NCBI RefSeq assembly: GCF_037975245.1
Contig: NC_092579.1
Coordinates: 4,922,001 to 4,986,000 of the forward strand
Reading direction: 5' to 3'
DNA length: 64,000 nucleotides
DNA from: Apostichopus japonicus
Lineage: Eukaryota; Echinodermata; Holothuroidea; Aspidochirotida; Stichopodidae
The position numbers were made by a program, and so were the translations under genes. Each line of letters begins with the position of its first letter. Position 1 is the first letter of the stretch. Below the pieces are notes generated by a model, which was not told the DNA's origin, did not search any database, and saw only the letters and a program-made list of their open reading frames with translations. Below are positions 34,321 through 48,000 of this stretch, piece after piece.

Positions 34321-34896
34321 TACTAGGGTATTAAATATCAATTCTCACCGTGTTGTACGTAACCTTTAAATATGGTTCGACATAGAAAACTGAACTGTGC
34401 CTAGTTTGCTTACTATATGAAGTCAGTACATTCAAAGTGCGTCACTTGCGGCTTGCTGCTGTTTCAGTAGTGTGCATGTACAACCGTTTTGTGTGAATAC
34501 ACCCACCCAGTGTGTATTGACTATAGAGGGTACATGACATTTTCATTACGTCATACATATAATTTAGAGGTTTTAATTAACGTGGTAAAATTTTGTGGCG
34601 AATACAAATGCACTTTTAAGTAACTGTGTTAGGTCTAGCTATTGTTACGCATGCGCATGGCAGATGTTTTTTTTTTTTGAATCGTTGCGTTTCCTTGTAT
34701 AACTATCAGCGACTTTACTGTATGGTGAAGTAATTAATATGCAACAGAGATTCACGCTTGAGCTGCGCCCTTGTTTATCATAACACAAGATAATATGCAG
34801 ACCTATCAACATGGAAGGTATGCAAACTGGAGATGCCAAATCATGGCTCATTCTTTATGCTTCACATCGGCTGGCTATCCAATTTATAGGTATAGC

Positions 34897-35864
34897 CATT
34901 GGCGTAGATCCGGGTGTGGGGGGGGGTGTATCCCAGTATTTGACTAGGGGGGCATGCCATTATCCGCCTCCCCCTCCCGTTAATGTAATGGATAGTTTTT
35001 CTCTAATTGAAAAATCATGATTACTTTAGACAGTGCTCATTTAAAATTTCTTCTAAGTTTTTAAACAAGGTAACAAGACCGGTGGAATGGGGAGGATGTA
35101 TCCCCCAACATTTGACTGGGGGGGGGGGGTGGACCCATGTAATCATCTCTCCCATGTTATAGATAGGCCCTAAAACATTTTAAAGCTAAAAACAAAACCC
35201 CGTAAATACTGTAATATACTGGCTATGTCGCTATGGCTGTCCTGTAGCTCAATCGATTTGGTATACCATCGCGGAGAAAATTATTTGGTATGCTGTTAAT
35301 GGAAGCCTAGCTCCATTGCTTAAGAAGCTCCTTTCAAAGAAACGATGAAAAACTTCTGTTGGTGTCAAGGAGAATTATTATCTCTGTCTCATAATTAAAG
35401 TTCAATCAGAATGCCGTAAAATTACTTCAATATTGAAAACAATAAAATTTGATGAAGTATATGACCATGACGGACACTTTTGGTGTCTCATTGAAACATT
35501 AACTGAAGAGGCTAAGTTTTGTGCTGAATTGTTACAAATTTCTTCAGATGGAAGTTGGATATTAAGTTCAACATTTTCATTTCTCAAATATGAAAAATTT
35601 ATGTGATATGTGTAAGGAGAAGTGCAAACAATCATCCCCAAGTTGCACCATTTTGAATTATTTAATATTTCGATTGTCATAAAACTTCTAAAGGGAGAGG
35701 GGAACACGTACCTACCCTCAACCCCCCCCCCCCGGTGATCGATTGGCGATCTCTGACGCACTTCGCGCGTGGTTCTCTAAACCTTTTCTCAAAATCTGTG
35801 GATATAACCCCCCCCCCCCCTCCCGTTTCTCTCTCCCAATGTCAAAAAGAAATCTCTGCCACTG
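34897..35864 (+). mobile_element. Probable hAT-like element, family H
   Basis: Left end CATTGGCGTAGATCC; right end, inverted, CAGTGGCAGAGATTTC. Flanks are GGTATAGC (34889-34896) and GGTATAGT (35865-35872), 7 of 8 identical. Two G-rich blocks with a TGTATCCC...TTTGACTRGGG word (34927 and 35097) suggest an internal repeat. Termini are imperfect, so this is less certain than the other families. Confidence 0.5.
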
Positions 35865-35924
35865 GGTATAGTTCAATTTGGATATCTGCTATATAAAGTA
35901 TTCCATCTTACACTCGCTTGCCCG

Positions 35925-35995
35925 TGCGGATCGCACCCACGACCTCCCACATGATATAGGTGCCATTGCTTCTAATGCCACCGCGTTTATTCACT
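35925..35995 (-). mobile_element. tRNA-like SINE head, decayed
   Basis: The minus strand has a GCGGTGGCATTAGAAGCAAT start and a B-box-like GGGTGCGATCC about 50 bases on, consistent with a tRNA-derived SINE head. The cloverleaf is poor and no body or tail was recognised. Confidence 0.3.
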
Positions 35996-36329
35996 CGAGC
36001 ATAGCATAGCCTATAGACAAACTAGAGCGTCTCAGCTCCAACCACCATGCCGTCTGTTTTATTTGCAGGTTGCGAGTACAACACGTACAGTGTTTGCGGT
36101 TGCAATATGAAAATCAGCAACGTTAAAAATGTTACCAGATATGTTACGTTCAAGCACACCACGCATGCGTATCATAAGAGGGCTCCTCTGGAAAGCAGTG
36201 CTTCTGCACTAAGCAGGACTACCCTCATTAAATATGACAATAATAATAATCAGCACACTGTATGCTAATTTCAGTTGACACTTTAACGATAGCGTGCTAA
36301 GATGGCACAGTCGTCGATGTGCAGAGTCA

Positions 36330-36368
36330 AAGGGGGAGGGGGAGGGGGAGGGGGAGGGGGAAGGGGGA
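36330..36368 (+). repeat. (GGGGGA)n minisatellite, G-quadruplex prone
   Basis: Six G runs of five or more separated by A or AA, enough for a stable G-quadruplex on the plus strand. Confidence 0.9.
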
Positions 36369-36944
36369 TAAATATTGGTTAAATGGAGGTGCTTGACAAT
36401 TGCAAACAGCTGATACTGTATTTTGCAAACTTTGTAACCGGCAATGTTGAAGAATTTTACAAGACTGTTTTAGGTTGTACCGCACATAGCCTACATGTCA
36501 TATAATTTGGTACTGTAGCCTACATTAGGATTTTTAGTAATAGCCTGTATTTCGTCTGCACTGTTACCCATTCGCGATTGGGCCTCCGTTTACCGATAAG
36601 AGGGGAAATCCTTTTATGGGTAGGCTAACAACAAAATGTTGAGGTCTGACCCTCGATGAACTCTCTTGTTTACTTTCTTTACTGTTGGAGCAGTATATCA
36701 CCGGCCTTCTTGAATTATCATTCCATAAGAAACGCAAGAGATATGGATCATTCAGACTGAGTTTGAAGCGAAGAAGCTGGCGGGGACGGGGGGGGGGGGG
36801 GCTGTGCATCGGACAAGGGCAAGTGTCTGCATGTTGTATGCCTCATCAAATCATATCAAACTTTATGAAAGACATTTGCCCCTTGAAGTTTGTGATCTCC
36901 CTTCCCCGGATTGAACACTTCTTCCGCCTCTTGCAGTTCAGATG

Positions 36945-37192
36945 TGTGTATGTATGCATGTATTTTAGATCCTCCTGCAAGCAAGAACTCGCGAGGAAGC
37001 CTCATTGGCTTAACAAAGCTGCAAGCTGACCAAAGTCAGTCTCTTAGATTCATATTTAACGTCCGTGATTCAGTATTGTCAATTGTCAACAACTCTGTAA
37101 ACTGGACGACATACATTAATCTTGGAGTAACTCGAACTCGGGACCTTATGATTGAAACGCATCGGCGTTAACCACTGAGCTAACACTCCTGT
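36945..37192 (-). mobile_element. tRNA-derived SINE, family S1 copy A
   Basis: The minus-strand head (about 37190-37123) has A box TTAGCTCAGTGGTTAACGCC and B box GAGTTCGAGTTAC. A body of about 160 bases follows, including CAGAGTTGTTGACAATTGAC. The 3' end carries the hairpin TCCTGCTTGCAGGA (here TCTTGCTTGCAGGA) and a tail AAAATACATGCATACATACA. A second full copy is at 48283 and a tail fragment at 205. Confidence 0.8.
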
Positions 37193-37439
37193 GAGCCCGT
37201 CCACAGATGAGCCCGTCCTGTGGCTATGAACACGTACGGACCCATCCCCGACCCCTCTCACCTTTTTCCACTCCTTCGGCTTCAGTCCCTTCCCATGGGC
37301 GTCTAATATTAGAATCAATAGGCTTTGAATGTATAGATGATCGTTTCGTTTCGGTGGAATTTTCGCAAACGCCACAACGACGCAAAGAACTAGGAAGGAT
37401 GACGCAATTTTGCATTGTACAACTGACAATTTACATGTA

Positions 37440-37487
37440 TTCTCCCTTCGTTGTTATGGCGGTTAAAAGGTAACAGAAAATTCAAGA
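37440..37487 (+). other. Candidate non-coding first exon of CCP110
   Basis: The coding start at 39005 is preceded by a splice acceptor (AG at 38970-38971), so a 5'UTR exon must lie upstream. A good donor (CAAGA|GTAAGTAT at 37487/37488) follows a YY1-like TTATGGCGG (about 37454-37462), a common start-site motif. This makes the region the best candidate; it is a guess from motifs only. Confidence 0.25.
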
Positions 37488-38971
37488 GTAAGTATACATT
37501 TTTAATATTATAAATCCCGTTAGAACTAATGAATTGTTATAGCGTATCTATGATTATTAATACACGACGTACAAAGTTAATCTTACTGTTTTTTGCAATT
37601 TTAATGGTGTGAGTTTCTGTGAAGTAATCAACGTCTATAAATCATTACACTCAACAGTCTTTGTCAACGTCAAGGATATACAACACTAGTTCCACGAAAT
37701 TTTAGAGACAGCAGGCTAGGTTTATGGTGTTTACAAATTAATGACATAGCCTAGCCTAGCCCTTTTGTACTTGGCCTAAGATAAAGACGTAGCATTATGT
37801 TCTTAAACGGTTTTGTGGTTACTTAAGGTTGCTTGATCATCAGAGTTAATTGTTATAAGAATCGAAGTCCTGCAGTAACACTAACTGGATTCATCTTAGG
37901 CCCACATTTTAATGCCAAACTAAAGGAATCGTTAGTAGCCTAAATTAGTACAGGTGCTCACAATATTCTTCGTTTTGATGGACTTAAGCATTAATGTTAG
38001 TTGTTAGGTAGGAAATGGAGACCCTCAGTTATGTATATGGTAAGAATCTAAGCAACTGCATCAAACAACATCAATCAACCCTTATGATTGAATGGTAATG
38101 TCTGTGTAATTATGGACTGATCACATGTTGCTTGATTTTTTCAAGTATAGAAAGGTTCTATCCAACTTTTGTGGGAACCATTCCACTTAATTTGATACAG
38201 TTGTGATCAACTTATCAGCTTTCAAGCTCCTAGAGGTCAAAGGTCAAGTTTTGTTGCAGTAAAAGTGTGCAAGTATGTAATGGGAAGACATTGCACAGTG
38301 CATATCATGGTAAACAAATGCAGTTAGTCAAAACTTTCTCAAGTGGGACAAGTAACAAATTTTTACCAAATCTTACACTTAAACACATCAAGAAAAGAAG
38401 GGGAGGTCATCAAATAATGACATGACAGGAGAATGCACAGTTTTTTTTTCTTCCCTTTACCTTCAATTAAAATGTAACTGAAAATGGTGATTTATAACAA
38501 AATTCCAGACCTGGGTGGTAATGGCTTGGACTAAGTAGTAATTTTTTGGTCAGTCCCCCATGTACCTGTTCCCAACACTCCAACAATGAAGTTAATGTGA
38601 ATACCAATCATATTGAAACCTGTGATCCATACCTCATCATCAAAGTGGAAATTATTAATTCTGAACTCTGTAATTAGTAGCAGCTGGGCAATTAATCATT
38701 CTCTACTCACCCTGTTGTCAGGTGATAAGGTACAACATTTTATAATTTCTGACAGTTTTATAAGTAAGGCCAATTCCTAACCTAACTCTCCAACATAGCA
38801 AGCTATAGATGTTATCAGTACTCACCAGAACACCCTACTCTCAGTCTAACTGCCATATTTAATTAGTTCAAAGAAAGTTTTACTCTATTTAGAAAAATAG
38901 ATTCTTTGTTTAGTATGTAAAGCATAGAGACCAAAATGTGTTTTACATAATAATTGTATTCTACTTCACAG
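37488..38971. other. Probable 5'UTR intron of CCP110
   Basis: No open frames or transposon ends stand out. It ends in a clear acceptor, TTCTACTTCACAG, 33 bases before the ATG at 39005. Confidence 0.35.
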
Positions 38972-39004
38972 TTGACAGCACTGCTGAGAGATTGATCTAT
39001 AAAT

Positions 39005-42000
39005 ATGGATGAACTTTTGGCTGAGATGGACAGATGTCTCCGTGATATCTATGGGAGGCAGGAAGATACCAATGTCAGTACCATGGTGGAAGATCTCTAC
39101 CCATCCAGTTATCAGTCTTGCATCAGAATTCATGGCAAACCCCTCCTACCTCCTCTGGTTAGTCTGTACTGGATGAACTCAAAATTTTTCTATTCTTACC
39201 ACTTTCATGGTTAATGATTCTGTATTAAGAAATCTTTATTTTTGTGTTTGATAAATTTTTACAATTGGATATCAACTATAAGTTCTTTTCTTTCCAGCAC
39301 AAAGGATTTGTCTTTTATTTGTGAAAATGATCAACTTTGACAGCAAGCCATTGATGGTACAGTTAGAAAAATATGAGGAGGGAGGTGGGGGGAGGGGGGG
39401 GGGAGAGGTATGAGAACTTGAAAGTAGGCATCTCCCCTTCTCCCTACTGACCCACATTCACATATAATGCAAATGGTGTTTATTGCTTCGGATTTTTAAC
39501 TTGATCTTCTACTCATTCTTCTTCCAGTTTGGAATCATAGATTTTCTTGTTTATAATGTTTCTACAACATCTATAACCTGGAATTTGTTTTATTCTGTAG
39601 ATGACTCATGCAAAAAGGATTGAGATGAAGAAATATAAGGAGGCTGCTATGAGAAAAGAAAGTGAACTGGAATCTAAGAGGATACAGAAATCAACAATAC
39701 TGGATAGCAGCTATCAACAGGTATTTTGATGGGTTTTTTCCCCTTGAAATTTGGGAGAACTTACTTGAATAAATTGAGAATATATCTGTCTGCTGAGCCT
39801 GCTGCCATCTCTTAACAGACAAGCAGCATCATGAATAAGGTACATGTCTTCTGTTTGAACTCTGACCTTGCAATTGGAACATAAAACTCTCTCTGGTTGA
39901 CACATGTGTATATCATCTGTCATTTTTTTTTATGATTGCCATGGGAATGTAAGCAAAACAATCATAAAAAATAGAGAAAAAATGATCATTGTGAAAGTGC
40001 AACGACAGAACATAATTTGGTGCCATCCGTTTAGTGTTTGCACGGGTTATCCGGGTACCCGGGTACCCGCCCGACGCGATACTACCCGGTTCCTAATTTA
40101 TTACCCGAATCCTACGCAAAGTGTGAATTTTTTTGGCAAACCCATGGTTAGGCAGATTTCCCATTGACTTAGTGTGGTGTTAGGCTACCATGTGGTCGAA
40201 GTTAACAGCAATAACGAAGGTATTCCATGGATATCTTATAACTGCGTCACAATTTCAGTGGTATAGGCTAGATTTCCCCCATTGACTTAGTGTGGTGTTA
40301 AGCAACCATGTGGTCGAACGTAACAGCAATTATGAAAATATCCATGGATATCTTATAACTGCGTCACAATTTCAGCGAATAAACAGATGGTTAGGCCTAG
40401 CTAGATTTCTCATTGACTTAGTGTGGTGTTAGGCTACCATGTGGTCGAACGTAACAGCAATTATGAAAATATCCATGGATATCTTATAACTGCGTCACAA
40501 TTTCAGCGAATAAACAGATGTTTAGGCCTAGCTAGATTTCTCATTGACTTAGTGTGGTGTTAGGCTACCATGTGGAAGAAACTATTATTTATTCATTCGT
40601 TTATTTCATGGAAGAAAAGGCTGACAAGGAATTTTACGAGATGTTTACGGATTATAGACGGGATCACAAAAAAAATAATAATCGCAAGTGGCTGTTTACT
40701 AATCGTTTATTCCAAATGCGATCAAATTGCGCGAATCGCGCAATCTCCTGGCTAATGCGAACCCTGGGCCTGCATAATAGATAGTAGTAGTAACAAATGT
40801 TTACGAGCTAAATTGGATATTTATATGGTGTGATCAATAGACGTGGAGAGCAAGCATAAGCAGCGACGGCAGTGCGATGTTCGTAGTAATGTTAATTATA
40901 CGAAGTTATTAACAAGTTAATGAAAGAAACAATAGCAAATAGAAATTATTGAGGAAGGTTTTATACCTTATCTTACACCTACGTTTTTGAACATGAAAAC
41001 ATTGTCAGTAGAGAATATGATTCATTTATAATAGCATCCAATATGTCATTTCTTGAAAATCGTGATACACGAGGGTAAACAATTTTTCCGGGTACCCGGA
41101 TACCCGACGGATAACGGCTCTCGGGTACCGGTTCCCGATTTTTGGACCCGTGTAAACACTACATCCGTTAGATTGACATCAAGCTGGTTAGGTATGACCT
41201 CCAGAATTAATTAACTCCTACAGTCAGTAGAAGTAAATGTATCAAATAGTATGTACACAACAGATTAAATAACTGTGTTTAGATATTTAAACACTTTATT
41301 TTATGAAACAAGGGAACCTCATGTAAAAGAAGTCCTATGCAGTACAGACAGAGCTATTTGTTCTCAGTTGGTGCTGGACCCAGTACCTTGAGCTTGTATT
41401 ACAGGGTTTCCCTGTAACAGCTTGTCATTTTTTCATGCGATTGCCATTTTCATGTCTTCATATCAGAGTATAGGTTGCATACCCTTTCTGCTAGCTCCTT
41501 TGAGGTTACTGATTACTGATTTATCACTTTGTGGGTCATACAGAGATATGTGGGCTAAAGTTTATGAAGTTTTAATAATGGTAAGAATTTTGAAACGCCT
41601 AGCTATAATCTTCATGTTTGATTGTTTGTTTTGTTTTTGTACATGTCATTGTGACTGCACTAAAGGATATATACTCACCATCTTCAATAGAGTACCGGGA
41701 AAACATTTGTCTACGGTTTGTTGTAGACAGTAACTCTGTAAAATAAGGACTGACAAATGTCAAAATGTTTTTTGTGATGTGAGTCATCTTAACAATTCAT
41801 TGTGATACATCTTACGTACACATTATAGTATTAGATGGTAGGTGGATATTTCAGTTTATCAAATGAAACATTGAGTCACAAGGTTCATTGTAATACATCT
41901 TATGTACACATGATAGTATTAGATGGTAGGGGGATATTTCACGTTATCAAATGAGTCATCTTAACAATTCATTGTAATGTATCTTACGTACACATGATAG

Positions 42001-45000
42001 TATTAGATGGTAGGGGAATATTTCACATTATCAAATGAAACATTGAGTCATCTTAACAATTAATTGTAATACATATCTTACGTACACATGATAGTATTAG
42101 ATGGTAGGGGGATATTTCACGTTATCAAATGAAACACTGAGTCATCTTAACAATTCATTGTAATGTATCTTACATACACATGATAGTATTAGATGGTAGG
42201 GGAATATTTCACGTTATCAAATGAAACATTGAGTCATCTTAACAATTCATTGTAATGTATCTTACGTACACATGATAGTATTAGATGGTAGGGGAATATT
42301 TCACGTTATCAAATGAAACATTGAGTCATCTTAACAATTAATTTTGTGGTACATCTTACGTACACATGATAGTATTAGAAGGCGGGGGATATTGCACGTT
42401 ATCAAATGAAACATTGAGTCGTCATAACCATTCTTGGTGATATCAGTGTATTCTGGGTTCTTAAGATATTGACCAGGTGTCAATTTTACTTCAGTTTTCA
42501 GCCATTTTTCACAATGTCAAATCTAATTGGGTGAGCTTTCTTATTCAATCCTAATATTTCTACTTGTAAATGAAAACGCTCTATTTTGATTTCTTTTCCC
42601 TTTATTTTATTTTATTTTATATTTTGTTGACTCTTGAAGGTTTCAGATAGTCAGACTAGTCCATACGCAACGTGTTCAGATAATAGTGAATTGGATGAAC
42701 GTCTCGAAACCGATAGACTTGTAGCCGGTAAAGCGATGACCACAACTGATGAAATATTTATGGATGCTTCAGTGGATCTACCTGATAATTCACATGGAAG
42801 ATTTGTGACTACTGGTGGAGACTCTCTGGAGGCGATCAAGAAGGTTACAGAAGACAAGAGTATTGAAACGTTTCTCGGAGACGGAAAACCATCTGTTCTG
42901 ATGGATAGCCTACCATCAACAGCCAGCAGTAGTGATGTCAGTGCTTTTAACCAAACTGTTATCAATCTCTCGGACCTGAATGAGCAAAGCAAGGCCGAGG
43001 CGGTCGTCGAGGGCAGAGATGGAATGGCTGCCGACGACCGTGGAGAAGATGACAGGGAAACTGAAAATGTAGAAACAACTCAAGCGTGTGGGAGTGTGAT
43101 TTCCTCGCAAAGCGATCCTGAAGAAAAGGGCGAAGGCACACGAGATCCTCAACTGCTCCAACAGAGTTTCAGTGACACAGAGTCATTCATCAGCTTTATT
43201 GGGGAATACAACAAATTACCGACACCGACACCCAGCTCGTCAACTCCCGAAGTTTCTGACATCGTGGGTTCCGTTATGGATGGCGACGCTGCTACGACAT
43301 TCACTCCAACGAATCCAGATAGATTCTTGCCGGCTAAGGGAATGATTACGAAAGGCGGTCCGTCTGTCGACGGTACCCCTGAATGCTCACCGGGGACCTT
43401 GGATCATTCTCCGGGGGGTTTAAGTACCATGGATACCAATGTCAGTTCCTTAGGGTCCCTCGGACAGTCATGCACCCTCCCGATCAGCGTGACAGAGAGT
43501 TGCAACTCCACCCTGGCTGATATCAGTGAGCGGCTGGACACGCCATCCATCACAGATGACATATTAAATAATAAGGCAGATCCGGTTTCCTCCGGTGAGC
43601 CGGGAGGCGGTAGAGACTTCTCCGGGTCTGGCACAGACTCTAGTGTACCCAGCACGGTGAGGAGGGGACCGGTGGGACGAGAGGCTGATGGTGTAGATGA
43701 CGATAAAACTAACAGATACACGGACACACTCACATCCAAAGATGAAGAAGGATCATCAGCCTCTGGAGATGGGAAACAACGATCGTCCGAAGAGATGTAT
43801 TCCTCCCCCATGCGTCGGGTCCGCCGTAATTCTTACACGTTAGATGTAACCTCTCCAGCCCTCCTCGCTGCCAAGGAACGTAACGAGGCACCCGAAGCAA
43901 CGTTTGCTGCGAGTTTGGACAGCAAGCAGGAAGTATCTGGAGACGTTGAGGGGAAGAGAAAAGGAGATGAACAAGATGAAGCTTACTCCACTGGTGAAAA
44001 TAATGACAAACAGAACACAGGTAAAGAAAAACTGCTTTCTTTATGAAGTAGATATAAAGAATACAGTACATCTTCATTAAGAGCTTAATCTTTCTCCTGT
44101 GTAGTTGTACTTACTTGAGATATTTATGATGTCAAAGTTAAAATGTAGTGTTTGGGGATTATGTCGAAAAATTTCAAACTGCCCTTCCTTAAAGTCATTT
44201 TATGCCACTTTTAACTTTCTTGAGTTTTGTTTCTTTCTAATCATACTGGTGGAAATATTCTTATATAATCAAGGCAACAGTTCATGATGTTATATAATCT
44301 GCATAGCATTCAATAAATTACATTAAAATTCAGTTCATCTGAACTATCAATCAGTTCTACCACTGCATGTGTCAAGACAAATATATTATAATCACAGATG
44401 ATACAATAGAAACAGAAAAGCAGTGACCCAAAGTATCACACAAGTGGGAGAACGTCCGAGGATGATTAAAAGAATGCTTACATTTTGCGGTCTATGAATT
44501 GTCAAGTAAATAAAAGTGAATAATTAAAAGAAGGAAACAAACATGAGACATCACTAATAAGCAAAAGCTGTAATTGTGACCGAATGAATGGTTGTTTATG
44601 CACGCCTGACAGTGATTCCTTCCATTGGCAGAGGGCGACATTGCAGAAGTAGCCTTGGTTAGCCAGTTGGAACTGCTAGAGGAAATTAAGAGAAGACTAG
44701 CAGCCGAGCAGAAGGAACAGTTGGAGGAACTCCTCAAGAGGCAGAAGAGGGAGCAGTGGTTACTCCAGAAGGAGATGATGATCGTCGAGAGACAGGTGAC
44801 AGAGAGCAGAGCCAGCAGAGTCTCCGAGAGAAATCCTCAGTGTAGGTTAGAGGATGTTCCCGGTCATGGGATGATGGTTCCTCCAGGTATGACTACTGAG
44901 GATTCTGTAACCATGGGTCATGTCGACTCTCTCTCCGACCACGAGAGAAGAAACTATACCAACTCCGACGTGATGGGTGAAGGAGGAAGCCTTCAGATCG

Positions 45001-48000
45001 ATTCGGGGTTGTCATCCACTTTGCCGGGTCGGAACGAGAATATCGGCGGACCTTCTTCAGCGATCCCTGGATGGTTTTCATCGAATGGATATAAAGGATC
45101 TGGTGAGTGAATGCTCCCAAAATCGCTAGAAAATTCAAATAATGGTCATTGATCAGCAAACTTCAACAAGCATTTTGCTGCCACATAAACATAATTTGCT
45201 ATTAAAATATGCTAGAATATAAAGTATCAAAGACTAAATCCTGGCTGAATTCATCTGTAAGTGGCTGGCTGTTTCTGCCTCCACTTTGGGTAAGATAAAC
45301 TGTAATGGAAGAACTTGACACACTTGTTTTAGCATGAAATGAGAAGGTATATATGCAACTGCACATTTTGTGATTTTCCATTCTTAAAATATCATTTAAT
45401 ACTAGATTGTATCCTTAAGTAATTTTGTTATTGTTATTGTTTATTCTTAATCCCTTTGATGATGTCATCAATCATTCAGCTGTCAACATTCCTCTTTTGT
45501 CAGCCACAACCTCCGTACAAGATAGCTTAGAAAGAGAACAGTTCCAGGATAGATCTGAATTTGGTGTCGCATCTGCCGTTAAGCAAGACTTTGACGAGGA
45601 TAATACTTGGATACCGTCTTTGCTAAATGAGGAACATACCGGGACTCAGAACAAGATGAGACAGCCCAACTCAGATCTTAATCAAGATTACAAATCTGTC
45701 CAGGCAAGAGGAGAAGAAGATGAGAGACCATCTGCATATTTTAATGAGACTAAGAAGCCAGAGGTTTCAGGAACCATGAAGGTGACAGGAAGAGGCGGGG
45801 GAGGGGCCAGTGGGTTTTACTTGGAGTATGGACAGCATGAGAGGACAGAAGGAATGAGGGAAGGAGGGAGAAGACAGGAGATGGTGAGTATTAGGATTAG
45901 GGAGCAGCGGAAAAATTAGAAGGGATGATATAATTTTGCAGTCAATGCTATTGTTTTTATTTATTCAAATCATGTATGGATACAGGGTGAGGACGCCTGA
46001 AAATTGCAAGTGGGTGTTTTTCTTCTGTTACAAAAACCACTCGTTGCTACCAAATATTTACTATTTACAATTATTGCCAAAATATAGTTGCTTTCATTTT
46101 GCATCGTGTTGGTTTGAATTGGACAATGTCAGGTATCACCTCTCTAACCTTATCTGTTATAATGCCCTGGATGGAAGAAAATCTACAATTAGTCAAAAGT
46201 GATATTGCCTGTTCTTAGATTCAGGCAGTGTTGTTGTAGTTTATAACAATGCAATAGTTGGTTATTGGGATTTGTCATTGTAGAATAAACACAGAGACCA
46301 GAGGAGGTATAGTCAAAGAAGAAGCTGTTGGTTAAGAAGGGGGAGGGGCCAAAGGAGGGGGGTGATTTTTAGGGATACATAGGATGAAATTTAGGTCTCC
46401 GTAAAGTATGTTATTTGAATTTTAGCAATACCTGTTTCCACAGTTTCAATGTATTGTGAACATTAACCTCCACATAATTTCCCAAATATGCAAACCTGCG
46501 TTCAAGGAATGTTTCAGAATGTTACGCAGCCTTCCAGAAGATGCATACAGTTTGAAAAATAACATGATTTTGGAAAGTTTCTATTCACAATTTTCTTTTC
46601 ATTGGAAACAGTTAGAAATCAGAAAATTAATCTTAAGACAAATTTCAAACCATAACCTTTTGGTGGTTGTTTTTATATTTTCAATAATTTTTTTCTATTC
46701 TTATTCTTTTTTTTTGCAGCAATATTCCACAAAAAAGTTGGACAGGAACTTTGACCTGATCTCAGCGGCAACTAAAGGATTTTTGACGAGACGACTAATG
46801 GCGACCGTCAGGGTCCAGGAAATAGTCAAAACTATAAAGGTTTGTGGATGAATCTTTGAGTTTTAGACCCAACTTAGTCGATATGCCAGCTATATCATGG
46901 GTTTGCTTGTTTCTCGTTCATTTTCAAAAGATCTTGATTCTAACTTTGTTTGTGAAAACAATGGTTAGCATGGTCATGGGTTCATGCATGACTGATCTTC
47001 ACAATGTAAAGACAATACCATGAAAAACACCAAACATTCGTACACATCTTGCTAACTTTCCTGATTTGTATTCCTTCATTTCTTTTACTCTTCGTTTCCT
47101 CCAGGATTCCACAGCTTTCCTCTTCAAGCTTCAGACAGAGACTCCGATCAAAAGAGGTAATATCTCGACTCAAGATGCAGCTCTTGCCCAGAGAATCCTC
47201 AATCAGGTCAGTGGGATGCCTAATCCTCTGATAGGATGGTGATAAGTCGGATGGATCTAGATAGATATAGATAGACAGAAAGACAGACAGACAGACAGAC
47301 AAGGAATAATTAATCTTTGCTTTTTATATAGCTCTTTACACCAGCGATAGGTCTCAAAGCGCTTTACGGACGTTATATTACCCCTGGTCAATGATAACCT
47401 GTCCCAGAGACAATCCCTCGAGTCGGCAGCAGTTATATACTGCACCCAATGACAAGTTACCTCACAGGTACCCATTTAACCCCTGGGTGGAGAGAGGCAA
47501 GTGAGATAAAAAATCTTGCCCAAGGACACAACGTAATGAACTAGGCAGGAATCGAACCAGCAATCCTTGGATCAAGAGTCCGACGCCTTAGCCAATTGGA
47601 CACCACAAATGCCCACAACTATCCATAAAGCTTGTCTGAGGTTTACAATCTGCTTTATGAGCAGGCACAAGGAAGTGGCACTCCCATAAAGTTACATTGA
47701 TTGTCCCCTTGACAGGAATTAGATTCTGTTTATCGGACCAGCCATAAAGTTGTGAAATAATGCAGGTGTTTATATTCTAATATACAGTTTATCATCTGTT
47801 GTTCATGTATTAACCTCTTTCTTGCCACTTGGGCTGTATCAATAAAGCTGGTGTGTGATCCTTGATTACACAGTGAGCAGACTATAATGTAGTCTCTGAC
47901 TGGGGCCCCAAGTCTCTGACTGGTGCCCCAAAGTCTCTGACTGGTGCCCCAAAGTCTCTGACTGGTGCCCCCAAATCTCTGACTGGTGCCCCCAAAGCCT

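Noticed and set aside
42634..44046. 470-codon open frame as a single-exon gene
   Set aside because: It begins at TTG and runs into intron sequence at both ends; splice signals and flanking exons show it is exon 3 of CCP110.
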